Positions 8,201-17,300 of a stretch of DNA of 64,000 nucleotides are shown piece by piece (within the stretch, counting starts at the first letter, position 1; each line of letters begins with the position of its first letter). The notes beneath the pieces were generated by a model that did no database searches, was not told the origin of the DNA, and saw only the letters and a list, made by a program, of their open reading frames with translations. A program made the position numbers and the translations under genes. Source of the stretch: Polaribacter gangjinensis (GTDB lineage: Bacteria; Bacteroidota; Bacteroidia; Flavobacteriales; Flavobacteriaceae); NCBI RefSeq assembly GCF_038024125.1, contig NZ_CP150662.1, positions 2,435,501 to 2,499,500 on the forward strand, written 5' to 3'.

Positions 8201-10602
8201 CAGGTATAGCAACATTTGTAAGTTCACACCAACCAGGAGATGTTTTCCCAGTAGGTACTACAACAGTAACTTACACAGCAACTGATATTCATGGAAATGT
8301 AATTACCAGTAGTTTTACAGTAACTATCAATGATACAGAGAAGCCTGTAGTTTCAGGTACACCATCGAACATTACCCAAAGTAATGATGCAGGGTTGAAT
8401 GGAGCTGTAGTAACATGGACTGCACCAACAGTAACAGACAATTGTTCAGTAAGTACATTTGTAAGTTCACATCAACCGGGAGATTTCTTCCCAGTAGGTA
8501 CTACAACAGTAACTTATACAGCAACTGATATTCATGGTAATGTAATTACTAGTAGTTTTACAGTAACTATCAATGATACAGAGAAGCCAGTTATCTCAGG
8601 TATGCCATCTAATATTACCCAAAATAATGATTTGGGAGTATGTGGAGCTACAGTGACATGGACGTTACCAACAGCCACAGATAATTCAGGTATAGCAACA
8701 TTTGTAAGTTCACACCAATCAGGAGACGTTTTCCCAGTAGGTACTACAACAGTAACTTACACAGCAACTGATATTCATGGAAATGTAATTACCAGTAGTT
8801 TTACAGTAACTATCAATGATACAGAGAAGCCTGTAGTTTCAGGTACACCATCGAATATTACCCAAAGTAATGATGCAGGGTTGAATGGAGCTGTAGTAAC
8901 ATGGACTGCACCAACAGTAACAGACAATTGTTCAGTAAGTACATTTGTAAGTTCACATCAACCGGGAGATTTCTTCCCAGTAGGTACTACAACAGTAACT
9001 TATACAGCAACTGATATTCATGGAAATGTAATTACTAGTAGTTTTACAGTAACTATCAATGATACAGAGAAGCCAGTTATCTCAGGTATGCCATCTAATA
9101 TTACCCAAAATAATGATTTGGGAGTATGTGGAGCTACAGTGACATGGACGTTACCAACAGCCACAGATAATTCAGGTATAGCAACATTTGTAAGTTCACA
9201 CCAACCAGGAGATGTTTTCCCAGTAGGTACTACAACAGTAACTTACACAGCAACTGATATTCATGGAAATGTAATTACCAGTAGTTTTACAGTAACTATC
9301 AATGATACAGAGAAGCCTGTAGTTTCAGGTACACCATCGAACATTACCCAAAGTAATGATGCAGGGTTGAATGGAGCTGTAGTAACATGGACTGCACCAA
9401 CAGTAACAGACAATTGTTCAGTAAGTACATTTGTAAGTTCACATCAACCGGGAGATTTCTTCCCAGTAGGTACTACAACAGTAACTTATACAGCAACTGA
9501 TATTCATGGTAATGTAATTACTAGTAGTTTTACAGTAACTATCAATGATACAGAGAAGCCAGTTATCTCAGGTATGCCATCTAATATTACCCAAAATAAT
9601 GATTTGGGAGTATGTGGAGCTACAGTGACATGGACGTTACCAACAGCCACAGATAATTCAGGTATAGCAACATTTGTAAGTTCACACCAATCAGGAGACG
9701 TTTTCCCAGTAGGTACTACAACAGTAACTTACACAGCAACTGATATTCATGGAAATGTAATTACCAGTAGTTTTACAGTAACTATCAATGATACAGAGAA
9801 GCCTGTAGTTGAGAGTATACCTGCAATTAATACTATTAATTATATAAGTAATACAATTCAATGTGGCGCTACTGTATTTTGGAGTGAGCCTGTGGTTTCA
9901 GATAATTGTAGTATTTCGAGTATTACAAAAACTCATGAGAGTGGTGATTTCTTTCAAGAAGGTGAAACCACTGTTACTTATACTTTCACTGATATTCATG
10001 GAAACCAAACAATCATAAATATGTTAGTGATTGTAGATTCAGCTCAATTAGATTGTGATGGAGATGGAGTTACTAATGCTCAAGAAAAGATCGACGGTAC
10101 AAACCCACAAGATTCATGTTCATCAATTCCTACAAGTATAACAATGGATGTTCGTAATGATTATTTAGATGCTGATTGTGATGGAGATGGTTTGAGTAAC
10201 AGAGAGGAAATTGGACCAAATCCAATAAATCCAATTGATTCAGATGGAGATGGCATTGCAGATTATTTAGAATTCAATAATCATTCTAATTCTACAGATG
10301 ATTTAGAAATATTCAATTTGCTTACACCAAATGGAGATGGAGACAATGATGTTTTTGTTATTCGAAACATAGAGTTGTATCCTGAGAATACTTTAGAGAT
10401 TTATAATCGATGGGGAGTAAAAGTTTATGATGTTAACGGATATGGTCAAAGTGGAAGATATTTTATTGGATTATCGGATGGAAGAGTTACAGTAGGAAGA
10501 TCATCATTATTACCTTCAGGTACATACTTTTATATTTTACGATATAAATCAGAATCAGGTGTGTGGAAAGATCGTAAAGGATATTTATACTTAACGAGAT
10601 AA
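2200..10602 (+). CDS. Giant T9SS type B surface adhesin with FG-GAP and HYR repeats
   Basis: The start is the ATG at 2200 rather than the TTG at 2194; it gives a 2800-residue product with a signal peptide. Domains in order: IPT/TIG (about 32-110); FG-GAP/VCBS repeats with calcium-binding DxDGDGxxD motifs (130-490); a HYR-like domain; Ig-like domains; a choice-of-anchor-D-like region (730-845); a fibronectin-III-like region (850-940); a cadherin-like domain (1090-1190); a run of HYR domains including twelve near-identical copies (about 1562-2533); thrombospondin-3-like DxDGDG repeats; and a C-terminal gliding-motility-associated CHU_C domain (LTPNGDGDND, YNRWG). The last is the T9SS type B sorting signal, so the protein should be exported and retained at the surface. 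The PorP/SprF and PorE-like genes downstream are its expected partners. The likely role is adhesion or gliding, like SprB. Confidence 0.95.
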   Translation: MKIKIHSNTVGKKIFFIAIHFMFLSILGQTSRPSINDFNPKTTFIGDIIEITGANFNQNAQKNSVFFGATKGEVMTASFGKLTVKVPVGATNSPISITNLDNNLTAYSKQTFNGIFCESVVDATTYQDSTPYTLPISYGAYNMEYADLNLDGKAEVISMGTGGVSIAVNNSTPGNLNFTALNIAGGGSSVAIADMDGDGFLDIVTNTRIYPNTTATPGGTLTFGPSITYTQVSSYQITVADINQDGKVDIIGSSNYLKVGLNTSTGPGNFGISTSQVGTTGYQTGNVTGARASDIDGDGKADFFGSVGNSNQGVSFRNITPAGSSTPQFETMETWGSDNPNEAGVGTYPYRLVMTDFDKDGKMDFASPNFNGNTSIAVWRNSSVPGNVSFDLVYNKLSPASNYRIGFGDANGDGYPDIITRSSGSSAFSVYINRSKDVQNSVKFDDRIDYTDNRGGEISGIVVGDMDGDFIPDIALSGTSSRSIRIFVNKSVGTDNTPPNAITRDIIVGLGTDGTVTITPQMVDNGSSDACGLDTLVLDKTVFTCNDVGDNTVTLTVRDRAGNISTATAIVTIKQAAIITQGQSTVCSGGTVELNANEGDSYQWFKNGIAIDGAVNRVYIASVTGAYSVQVTNSGGCSGTSLETQVTVNENPSIEVLPNGTAYLCSGTVELKAAESSLYQWIKDGTDIPDATLRTFKPTTVGNYQVRITDLFGCSAISDIIVVSNDTAPEVGVVHESNNFVSGTTKQVGTISKSSTSTFSYTISNTGLNSLRVSGATFSGTGAEFLSIPNTTFPIDIPQGQSVEITLNIIPTKSGTYQSSMQLVTNDCDEQYIDAVFSYQVPDVSNPTITTLTHNNLTSTTVSLSANVTSDGGATVTSRGFYYGTSPNPSTNLTTVVGTTGIMNASITGLAQNTQYYYNAFATNSNGTTLTSDGTFTTPFAPLVCAEIQNRNNGNNTGVCAGVGGNPVAPNFVNTPYAVIPTTPKTGNITFKWATGTEPLNPPAISNVWIDGFSTNTQVGPASPYSISGQSTLATYCFYGVNLPSRGNYTLEFVDPQTGTVLGRCTFTGSSNVGTDEPPLQTNVAPVITGPSSNTGATATLSMFEGLTSVHNYTANEIVTWSITGGANQALFSIDASTGALTFITAPVFGENNTYEVTITATDEQGAPTSQTLTITILNDLDPTITAITNIVACADQSISNVSFTISDDITTADNLVITAVSNNQNIVTNNSINITGTGGTKNISFTPVTGSSGTVTITISVTDELNQTSTTTFEVVFDIIAPVALAKDITIQLDGNGVATILPSQIDNGSTDNCEIKSISVSPNTFNGTNLANGGLNTVVLTVEDKGGNIATANAVVTIEDLIFPVVSSTDSPNDPSVDNYACDSVHNFIAGPSSCVALVSIAKPIWSDNVGIVSRTQSANNNVALTNLGDIILGNFPVGTTVVTFTATDSSGNTTSCNVTIVVTDTQLPVITNCPTDITVNNQPGSCSTLVNLITPTAGDNCTVSSVTYQTSGATILNGNDFPNVLTLNVGITNIVYTVSDASGNTIQCSYNVTVNDTEKPVVSGTPSNITQSNDAGLNGAVVTWTAPTVTDNCSVSTFVSSHQPGDFFPVGTTTVTYTATDIHGNVITSSFTVTINDTEKPVISGMPSNITQNNDLGVCGATVTWTLPTATDNSGIATFVSSHQPGDVFPVGTTTVTYTATDIHGNVITSSFTVTINDTEKPVVSGTPSNITQSNDAGLNGAVVTWTAPTVTDNCSVSTFVSSHQPGDFFPVGTTTVTYTATDIHGNVIASSFTVTINDTEKPVISGMPSNITQNNDLGACGATVTWTLPTATDNSGIATFVSSHQPGDVFPVGTTTVTYTATDIHGNVITSSFTVTINDTEKPVVSGTPSNITQSNDAGLNGAVVTWTAPTVTDNCSVSTFVSSHQPGDFFPVGTTTVTYTATDIHGNVIASSFTVTINDTEKPVISGMPSNITQNNDLGVCGATVTWTLPTATDNSGIATFVSSHQPGDVFPVGTTTVTYTATDIHGNVITSSFTVTINDTEKPVVSGTPSNITQSNDAGLNGAVVTWTAPTVTDNCSVSTFVSSHQPGDFFPVGTTTVTYTATDIHGNVITSSFTVTINDTEKPVISGMPSNITQNNDLGVCGATVTWTLPTATDNSGIATFVSSHQSGDVFPVGTTTVTYTATDIHGNVITSSFTVTINDTEKPVVSGTPSNITQSNDAGLNGAVVTWTAPTVTDNCSVSTFVSSHQPGDFFPVGTTTVTYTATDIHGNVITSSFTVTINDTEKPVISGMPSNITQNNDLGVCGATVTWTLPTATDNSGIATFVSSHQPGDVFPVGTTTVTYTATDIHGNVITSSFTVTINDTEKPVVSGTPSNITQSNDAGLNGAVVTWTAPTVTDNCSVSTFVSSHQPGDFFPVGTTTVTYTATDIHGNVITSSFTVTINDTEKPVISGMPSNITQNNDLGVCGATVTWTLPTATDNSGIATFVSSHQSGDVFPVGTTTVTYTATDIHGNVITSSFTVTINDTEKPVVESIPAINTINYISNTIQCGATVFWSEPVVSDNCSISSITKTHESGDFFQEGETTVTYTFTDIHGNQTIINMLVIVDSAQLDCDGDGVTNAQEKIDGTNPQDSCSSIPTSITMDVRNDYLDADCDGDGLSNREEIGPNPINPIDSDGDGIADYLEFNNHSNSTDDLEIFNLLTPNGDGDNDVFVIRNIELYPENTLEIYNRWGVKVYDVNGYGQSGRYFIGLSDGRVTVGRSSLLPSGTYFYILRYKSESGVWKDRKGYLYLTR
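6885..9800 (+). repeat. Six tandem 486-bp coding repeats (12 HYR domains)
   Basis: Identical anchor sequences (GCCTGTAGTT) start at 6885, 7371, 7857, 8343, 8829, 9315 and 9801, an exact period of 486 bp. Each unit codes for two 81-residue HYR-like domains: an A type (SGTPSN, DNCS) and a B type (SGMPSN, DNSG). The units are nearly identical in DNA. Units 4 and 6 share private variants, including SSHQSGDV and a synonymous change in the HGN codons, which implies recent duplication or gene conversion. The array keeps frame. Confidence 0.97.
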
Positions 10603-10648
10603 TACATCAAATTAGCAATATAAAAGCAATAGTTTAAATTAAAAAGAA

Positions 10649-11572
10649 ATGAAAAAAATATTAATTATTATCATAATTTTTACGTCTATTGGATTGAGTT
10701 ATGGACAACAAGATGCTCAATTTAGTAATTATATGTATAACACGTTGAGTTTTAATCCAGCATATGCCGGTTCAAGAGGTACAAAAAGTATCTATTTGTC
10801 TCAACGTTCACAGTGGGTGGGTTTGGAAGGAGCACCAACCACCAATGCGCTTTCTTATCATTCGCCAATAGGCTCAACAAATTTAGGGTTTGGTTTGAGC
10901 TTTATGAACGATGCTATTGGTCCCGTTGAAGAAAATCTAGTTTCATTAGATATTTCATATAGTATAAATACTTCTTATGATTACAAATTAGCGTTTGGTT
11001 TAAGGGCGAGTGCACATATGCTGAATGTTGATTTTATGAGATTAAATATATTTAACCCTGATGATGTTTTAGCTCAGAATAACATCAATAATCGAGTTTC
11101 GCCTAACATAGGAGTTGGTTTATTTTGGTATTCAGATAAAAGTTATTTAGGTTTATCAATTCCCAACTTATTAGAAACTAGACATATTAATAGAAACTTA
11201 AATTCATCAGTAAGTTCAGTGTCTAAAGAACGTTTACACTATCATTTTATAGCTGGATATTTATTCGACTTAAGCCAAGATATTGTATTTAAACCTGCAT
11301 TATTAACAAAGTTTGTTTCTGGTGCACCCTTACAGATAGATCTTTCTACAAATTTTCAAATTTATGAGAAGTTTACTATTGGTGCTTCTTATCGTTTAGA
11401 TGCAGCAGTTAGCTTTCTTGGAGGTTTGCAATTAAATCCTAGTTGGTTTGTGGGTTATGGATATGATTTAGATACAAATTCTTTATCAAGTTTCAATTCT
11501 GGTTCTCATGAAGTGTTTTTGCGCTATGAAGTATTTAGAACAGATAAACTTAAATCTCCAAGATTTTTTTAA
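10649..11572 (+). CDS. PorP/SprF family T9SS outer-membrane protein
   Basis: This 307-residue protein has a signal peptide (MKKILIIIIIFTSIGLSYG) followed by the family opening QDAQFSNYMYNTLSFNPAYAGS, and alternating beta-strand segments consistent with an outer-membrane barrel. PorP/SprF-like proteins help export and retain proteins with type B C-terminal domains; SprF does this for SprB in Flavobacterium johnsoniae. It lies 46 bp after the adhesin gene with no terminator between them and 22 bp before the OmpA gene, so the three form one operon. I infer that it is the dedicated partner of the adhesin at 2200-10602. Confidence 0.95.
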   Translation: MKKILIIIIIFTSIGLSYGQQDAQFSNYMYNTLSFNPAYAGSRGTKSIYLSQRSQWVGLEGAPTTNALSYHSPIGSTNLGFGLSFMNDAIGPVEENLVSLDISYSINTSYDYKLAFGLRASAHMLNVDFMRLNIFNPDDVLAQNNINNRVSPNIGVGLFWYSDKSYLGLSIPNLLETRHINRNLNSSVSSVSKERLHYHFIAGYLFDLSQDIVFKPALLTKFVSGAPLQIDLSTNFQIYEKFTIGASYRLDAAVSFLGGLQLNPSWFVGYGYDLDTNSLSSFNSGSHEVFLRYEVFRTDKLKSPRFF

Positions 11573-11594
11573 ATATTAAAACTCAATTTAAATC

Positions 11595-13511
11595 ATGAAA
11601 ATACATTTTAATTACATAGCCGTTTGTTTTTTAACAATCAGTAGTTGTTTATACAGTCAAGATGATAAATTAACAAGAGCTAACATTAAATATAATAGTA
11701 TGTCATATGCTGATGCTATTAAACTATATAATGGATTGGTTAATGATGGTCTTGGTTCAGCAGAAATTTTTGAAAACTTAGGCAACTCATATTATTTACA
11801 ATCTAATTATCAGTTAGCGAAAGAAAGCTACGATTCTTTATTTAAGAAAACAGATGCTGTTTCTTTGTCTACATATTATAGATATATCAATGTATTAAGA
11901 AGTACAAAAAAGTATGGAGAAGCTGATATAATGTATTCAAAATTGTTACTAAAATTTCCTCAAGAAAAGATTGAAAATAATGTAAAAAACACTATTTTTT
12001 TAAGCCCTGAGGTGTTGCTTGTTGAATCAATTAATTTAAAAAAATCTAATATTAATTCCCCTTATTCTGATTATAAGGTATCTTATTTAGGAGATGATAA
12101 AATTGTTTTTTCAAGTAGTAAAGAAACTAAAAAGTTTAATTCTATAAAATCAATATGGAATAACGAGGCATACACAAATTTATATGAATCTTCTCTTGTA
12201 TCAGATAGTTTAACTGGGATCTCAACTAAATTGAAAGGAAGTGTAAACAAACTTTACAATGAGTCATCAGCAGTATTTACTAAAGATGGTAGAACAATGT
12301 ATTTTACTCGAAACAATCAATTAAAATCTAAGTTTGAAACAGACTCTTTAAAAAATGTATTACTAAAGATTTATAAAGCCACTTTTGATGGGAAAAGATG
12401 GGGTAAAATTGAGGAATTACCCTTTAACAGTAATCAGTTTAATTGTGCTCATCCCGCATTGAGTGCAGATGAAGATTATTTGTACTTTTCATCAGATATG
12501 CCGGGTTCTTTTGGTGATTCTGATTTGTATAGAGTTTCAATTAAAAACAATACTTATGGAGAACCTGAAAATTTAGGTTCTACTATAAATACCAAAGGGA
12601 GAGATACATTTCCTTTTGTAACCTCTAATAATATATTAATTTTTTCTTCAGATTATAGAAAAGGTTTAGGAGGATTGGATTTGTATTATGTAAATCTAAA
12701 TGATAATTCTAAAAAAGTATATACTTTTAGTAAACCAATAAACAGTTCTTATGATGATTTTGGCTTGATATACAAGCAATCTAATGGTAAAGGCTTTTTA
12801 ACATCTAACCGAATTCAAGACAACGCAAGTTCAGATGATATTTATGAATTTACTGGATTTTCTATACCAACAGTATCAGACTACAATTTAACTATAAAAT
12901 CTAGTAATAATACTGATTTGATTGGTAGTACTGCTGTTTCTGTATTTGATGGTAATAACAACTTAATAGGAACCCTAAAATCTTTGAACAATGTAGTTAC
13001 AATTTCAGGTGTTGATTTATCAAAAAAATATCATCTACAAATTATTAATGACCAGTATCAACCAATTCATCTTCCGCTAAAAATTGATGATTCAGGTACA
13101 TTGTCAATTACCTTACAAGAAAAGGAACCAGAGAATGCTCAATTAGATTTAAGAAATATTTTAAAATTAAATAATATTTATTTTGATTTTGATAAATCAA
13201 ATGTTAGAGAAGATGCCTTGCTAGAACTTCAAAAGGTTGTTGATATTTTAATTAAGTACCCAGAAATTAAAATTGATATTATAGGGCACACAGATAGTAT
13301 AGGAGCATCTTCTTATAACGAAAAATTATCTATTAAAAGAGCCAATGCAACAAAGCAATGGTTGGTAGGTAAAGGAATTTCAGAAGATAGATTAAATGCA
13401 TTAGGATTCGGAGAAGAGAAGCCAATAAATGATTGTTTGCTATCAAAAAAATGCACTAATGTAGATTATGAAAAAAACAGAAGAATTGAATTTTTAATAA
13501 GGTTAAAATAA
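11595..13511 (+). CDS. PorE-like OmpA family protein (TPR, PD40, OmpA)
   Basis: The 638-residue product has an N-terminal signal (possibly a lipoprotein signal at SSC), tetratricopeptide-like helices (about 25-130), WD40/PD40-type beta-propeller blades (about 150-420), a short carboxypeptidase-regulatory-like beta domain (430-510), and a C-terminal OmpA peptidoglycan-binding domain (about 525-638, with FDFDKSNV, GHTDSIG and NRRIEFLI). This order matches PorE, which links the T9SS to peptidoglycan. It is the last gene of the adhesin operon and is followed by a strong terminator. Paralogues of this type often accompany PorP/SprF genes, so it may serve this adhesin rather than the core secretion machine. 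Confidence 0.93.
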   Translation: MKIHFNYIAVCFLTISSCLYSQDDKLTRANIKYNSMSYADAIKLYNGLVNDGLGSAEIFENLGNSYYLQSNYQLAKESYDSLFKKTDAVSLSTYYRYINVLRSTKKYGEADIMYSKLLLKFPQEKIENNVKNTIFLSPEVLLVESINLKKSNINSPYSDYKVSYLGDDKIVFSSSKETKKFNSIKSIWNNEAYTNLYESSLVSDSLTGISTKLKGSVNKLYNESSAVFTKDGRTMYFTRNNQLKSKFETDSLKNVLLKIYKATFDGKRWGKIEELPFNSNQFNCAHPALSADEDYLYFSSDMPGSFGDSDLYRVSIKNNTYGEPENLGSTINTKGRDTFPFVTSNNILIFSSDYRKGLGGLDLYYVNLNDNSKKVYTFSKPINSSYDDFGLIYKQSNGKGFLTSNRIQDNASSDDIYEFTGFSIPTVSDYNLTIKSSNNTDLIGSTAVSVFDGNNNLIGTLKSLNNVVTISGVDLSKKYHLQIINDQYQPIHLPLKIDDSGTLSITLQEKEPENAQLDLRNILKLNNIYFDFDKSNVREDALLELQKVVDILIKYPEIKIDIIGHTDSIGASSYNEKLSIKRANATKQWLVGKGISEDRLNALGFGEEKPINDCLLSKKCTNVDYEKNRRIEFLIRLK

Positions 13512-13545
13512 TTAAACAAATAACCTTATTTTTTAGTTCGTTTTG

Positions 13546-13579
13546 AAAAACTCAAACAATTTTGTTTGAGTTTTTTTTT
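13546..13579. terminator. Bidirectional terminator between porE-like gene and lipB
   Basis: Arms 13546-13557 and 13564-13575 pair over 12 bp around a 6-nt loop, with A residues on one side and nine T residues on the other. It can stop both the + strand adhesin operon and the - strand lipB transcript. It overlaps the final codons of lipB. Confidence 0.85.
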
Positions 13580-14277
13580 GCCACAAACTCCTCCACCTCA
13601 AAAAGGTTTTTAAAATGTTTCAATATTTTTGATTTTACTTGCTCTTGATCAATTTTTTTTCTCAATTCAGCTTCCATAGAAGTAACTGCTTTTCCGCGAA
13701 TTCCACAAGGAATGATATTGTCAAAATAGCCTAAATCTACATTGACATTCAAGGCAAAACCATGCATGGTTACCCAACGTGAAGAACGAATTCCCATGGC
13801 GCAAATTTTTCGAGCAAAAGGCGTACCTACATCCAACCAAACTCCGGTTTCACCCGAACTTCTTTCGCCTTTTAATCCGTATTCAGCGATGGTTAAAATG
13901 ATGGTTTCTTCTAGCAAACGCAAGTATTTATGAATGTCCGTAAAAAAATTTTCTAGATCTAAAATAGGATAGCCTACAATTTGTCCAGGACCATGATACG
14001 TAATATCTCCACCTCTGTTTATTTTGTAAAAAGTAGCTCCTTTTGCTGCCAATTGTTGCTCATTTAACAACAAATTGCTCATATCACCACTTTTTCCAAG
14101 GGTGTACACATGAGGATGCTCTACAAATAAAAAGTGATTTTGAGTACTTTTTTGAAGTTGATTTTTTCGGTTTTCTGTCTTTATGTTTACAATTTCTTGC
14201 AACAACTCTGATTGAAAATCCCACACTTCTTGGTAGTCTTTAAATCCGAGATCAATAAGGTTGATAGTTCTGTTCAT
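13552..14277 (-). CDS. lipB: Lipoyl(octanoyl) transferase LipB
   Basis: LipB moves octanoate from acyl carrier protein to lipoyl domains of 2-oxoacid dehydrogenases and the glycine cleavage H protein in the cytoplasm. The 241-residue product has the family signature INRGGDITYHGPGQ, the RKICAMGI segment with Lys157, and the catalytic Cys191 in IIPCGIRG. The 34-residue spacing between that lysine and cysteine equals the K135/C169 pair of the Escherichia coli enzyme. Length is normal. It is transcribed alone and diverges from the metalloprotease gene, with a -7 box (TACCTTTG, minus strand) at 14290-14297. Confidence 0.97.
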   Translation of the reverse strand: MNRTINLIDLGFKDYQEVWDFQSELLQEIVNIKTENRKNQLQKSTQNHFLFVEHPHVYTLGKSGDMSNLLLNEQQLAAKGATFYKINRGGDITYHGPGQIVGYPILDLENFFTDIHKYLRLLEETIILTIAEYGLKGERSSGETGVWLDVGTPFARKICAMGIRSSRWVTMHGFALNVNVDLGYFDNIIPCGIRGKAVTSMEAELRKKIDQEQVKSKILKHFKNLFEVEEFVAKKNSNKIV

Positions 14278-14279
14278 AA

Positions 14280-14315
14280 TTTGCGACTACAAAGGTAAAG
14301 AATTCCTTATATTTG
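14280..14315 (+). promoter_or_regulatory. Predicted promoter of metalloprotease gene
   Basis: A perfect Bacteroidota -7 box TATATTTG at 14308-14315 has a TTTG at 14280-14283 as a possible -33 element, with 24-nt spacing (slightly long). The start codon follows 30 nt later. It overlaps the divergent lipB promoter. Confidence 0.5.
14290..14297 (-). promoter_or_regulatory. Predicted -7 box of lipB
   Basis: On the minus strand the sequence reads TACCTTTG, matching TAnnTTTG, 12 nt before the lipB start codon. No clear -33 TTTG is seen. Confidence 0.45.
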
Positions 14316-14345
14316 AAATGTTTTACAAAATTTTAATTTGTTTTT

Positions 14346-17300
14346 ATGAGATTTAAGCACTCCTATTTTCCCCTTGCAATTACATTATTTTTTGCACATT
14401 CTATTCATTCCCAAAAATTTTGGAATGCACTTCAAAAACTTGAATATGTTCCCAGTAGTCAACAAGTTTATCAAAAAGATAATTTTCCAAAAGCTTATAA
14501 AATAGTACAATTTGATATTGATTTTTTTAAAAAATCAATTGGTGTAAAAGCTAAATCAGCACAACAAATTATTGAATTACCAGATGCAACTGGAAAAATG
14601 AAACGGTTTTCAATTATAGAAACTTCTAATTTTGAACCTGCATTGCAACAAAAATTTCCAGAAATCAAATCGTTTTCTGCTCAAGGAATTGATGATAAAA
14701 CATCTGTAGCTAAAATCAGCTTAGGAACAGATGGATTTCATGCCGTGATTTTCTCAGCAACACAAGAAACCCTTTATATTGATCCTTATACAAAGGATAA
14801 CAAATCGTATTTGGTTTACAAAAGAAGCAGCTTATCTCCTGAGGATGAAAATTTTACATGTTTGGTAGAAGAAACGGTTTCAAAAACACCATTTTCTTAT
14901 GCTACATCCGCTAAAACTCCTAATGACGGAAAATTACGAACCTATAGATTGGCGTTGGTTTGCAGTGGCGAATATGCTGATTTTCATTTGAGTGCAAGTC
15001 AACAAAATATTCCAAGCACTGCTACAGATCAAGTTAAAAAAGCAGCAGTTTTATCAGCAATGAATACTTCTATGACGAGAGTTAATGGAATTTTTGAAAA
15101 AGATTTATCAGTAAAAATGGTGTTGGTAGCCAATAATGATCAACTTATTTTTTTAGATAAAGACACGGATGGAATCACAGACGGAAATCCAAATACCATG
15201 ATCAATGAAGTACAGACTAAATGCGATAATATCATTGGAAATGCCAATTATGACATAGGACACATTTTTAGTGTTGGAGGAGATGGTTTGGCTGGATTGG
15301 GAGTTGTTTGTAGAACAGGACAAAAAGGAAGAGGAGTTACAGGAAGAGCTTCGCCAGTTGGAGATGCGTATGATATTGATTTTGTAATTCATGAAATGGG
15401 ACATCAATTTGGGGCTAATCATACCCAAAATAACAATTGCAATAGAGTTAATTCCGCTTCTGTAGAACCAGGAAGTGCCTCAACCATTATGGGTTATGCA
15501 GGTATTTGTGCTCCAAACGTACAAAACCAAAGTGATGATTATTTTCATGCAGTAAGCATTGCAGAAATGTGGAATATCATTTCGACCACTGGTAATTGTG
15601 CAGTTTTAACCAATACCAATAATGCTGCACCCACAGCAAATGCAGGAGCTGATTATTCCATTCCAAAATCAACCCCATTTAAATTGACAGGAATTGCAAC
15701 GGATGCAAACGGACTGCAATCGCTAACTTATAATTGGGAGCAATTAGACAATGAAGTTGGTTTTATGCCACCATCAGATACAAATGCTGTTGGGCCTATG
15801 TTTCGATCTTTGCCATCGAAAACTTCACCTATCAGATTTTTCCCAGACATATCAACCGTAATTGCAGGAAATGGAAGCACAGGAAGCACTTGGGAACGAA
15901 TTCCCTCTGTAGCAAGAGAATTGAATTTTTCATTTACAGTGAGAGATAATAATGCAGGTGGAGCTGGTTTGGCAAGAGATGATGTAAAAGTTACGGTTGT
16001 AGATGCCACTCCTTTTTCTGTAACTTCTCAAAATGCATTTGTGTCTTATAACACCGGAACAAATCAAACAATTACTTGGAATAAAGGAACTACTGATGGA
16101 CCAAGTATCAATTGTCAAACTGTAAATATCAAGTTATCTACTGATGGTGGTTTGACTTTCCCTATTGTTTTAAAATCAAACACTCCTAATGATGGATCAG
16201 AAATAATTACAATCCCAGACAATGCAACAAGATCCGCCAGAATTATGGTTGAGGCAGCAGATAATATTTTTTATAATATAAATACTACAAATTTCGAGAT
16301 CATATCTACAGTTCCCACTTTTGTAATGACAGCTGGTAATGGAACCCAATCAGCTTGTAATACTGGAAATCCATCTGTGAATTTTACCCTAAATATTGAT
16401 TTTGTAAATGGATTTTCTGAAACAGTTTCGCTTTCGGCTACAGGTCAACCTTCAGGTTCTACCGTAAGTTTTAATCCAACTACTATCAATGCAGATGGCA
16501 ATTTGGTGATGACCGTTACTAATTTAAATGGAGTTCCTGCACAAGATTATACGATTACAATTTCAGGAAATAGTAATACCATCAATAAAACCTTAGAAGT
16601 AACTCTTAAAATTACTTCCGCTATTTTTGGAAAAACTACCTTAAGTGTTCCACAAAATAATGCTACTGAAGTTCCATTGAGTCAACAATTGCAGTGGGTT
16701 GCAGATACAAACGCAACTTCTTATGACGTACAAATTGCTACGGATGTTACTTTTACTAATATTGTTTCTTCAGGAAATGTGACAACAAATTCGTATACAT
16801 CCACAAATTTGTCAGGAATAACAACTTATTTTTGGAGAATTAAACCAAAAAATAGTTGCGGAGAAGGAACTTTTTCGAATTCATTTTCTTTTACTACCAT
16901 CAATCCAGCGTATTGCACTTCTACTTTTACGGATGAAGTTGGAGGAAAAGAATTTATTTCTAATGTAACTTTCAATACCATCAACAACAATTCAGGTAAT
17001 AATACTTCTGGTGGTTATGAAAATTTTACGGCAATTTCTACTAATGTAAAAAGAGGAGATACACATCCAATTTCAGTAACCTTAGATCCTGATGGATTTC
17101 AAGACCATGTGTATGTTTTTATAGATTGGAATCAAGACTTTGTGTTTGACAACGCCACAGAAAGGTATTCTTTAGGTACGATTGTTGGTGCAATTGGTAC
17201 AGCAACAGGATCTATTACAGTGCCAAATGATGCTCGTTTTGGAGCAACAAGAATGCGTGTAATCATTGAGTATGATGATCCAGATGATGGTCATGGAGAA

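Noticed and set aside
6885..9800. Regular repeats considered as a CRISPR or satellite array
   Set aside because: The period is 486 bp, fully coding and in frame within one large gene; it is a protein-domain repeat.
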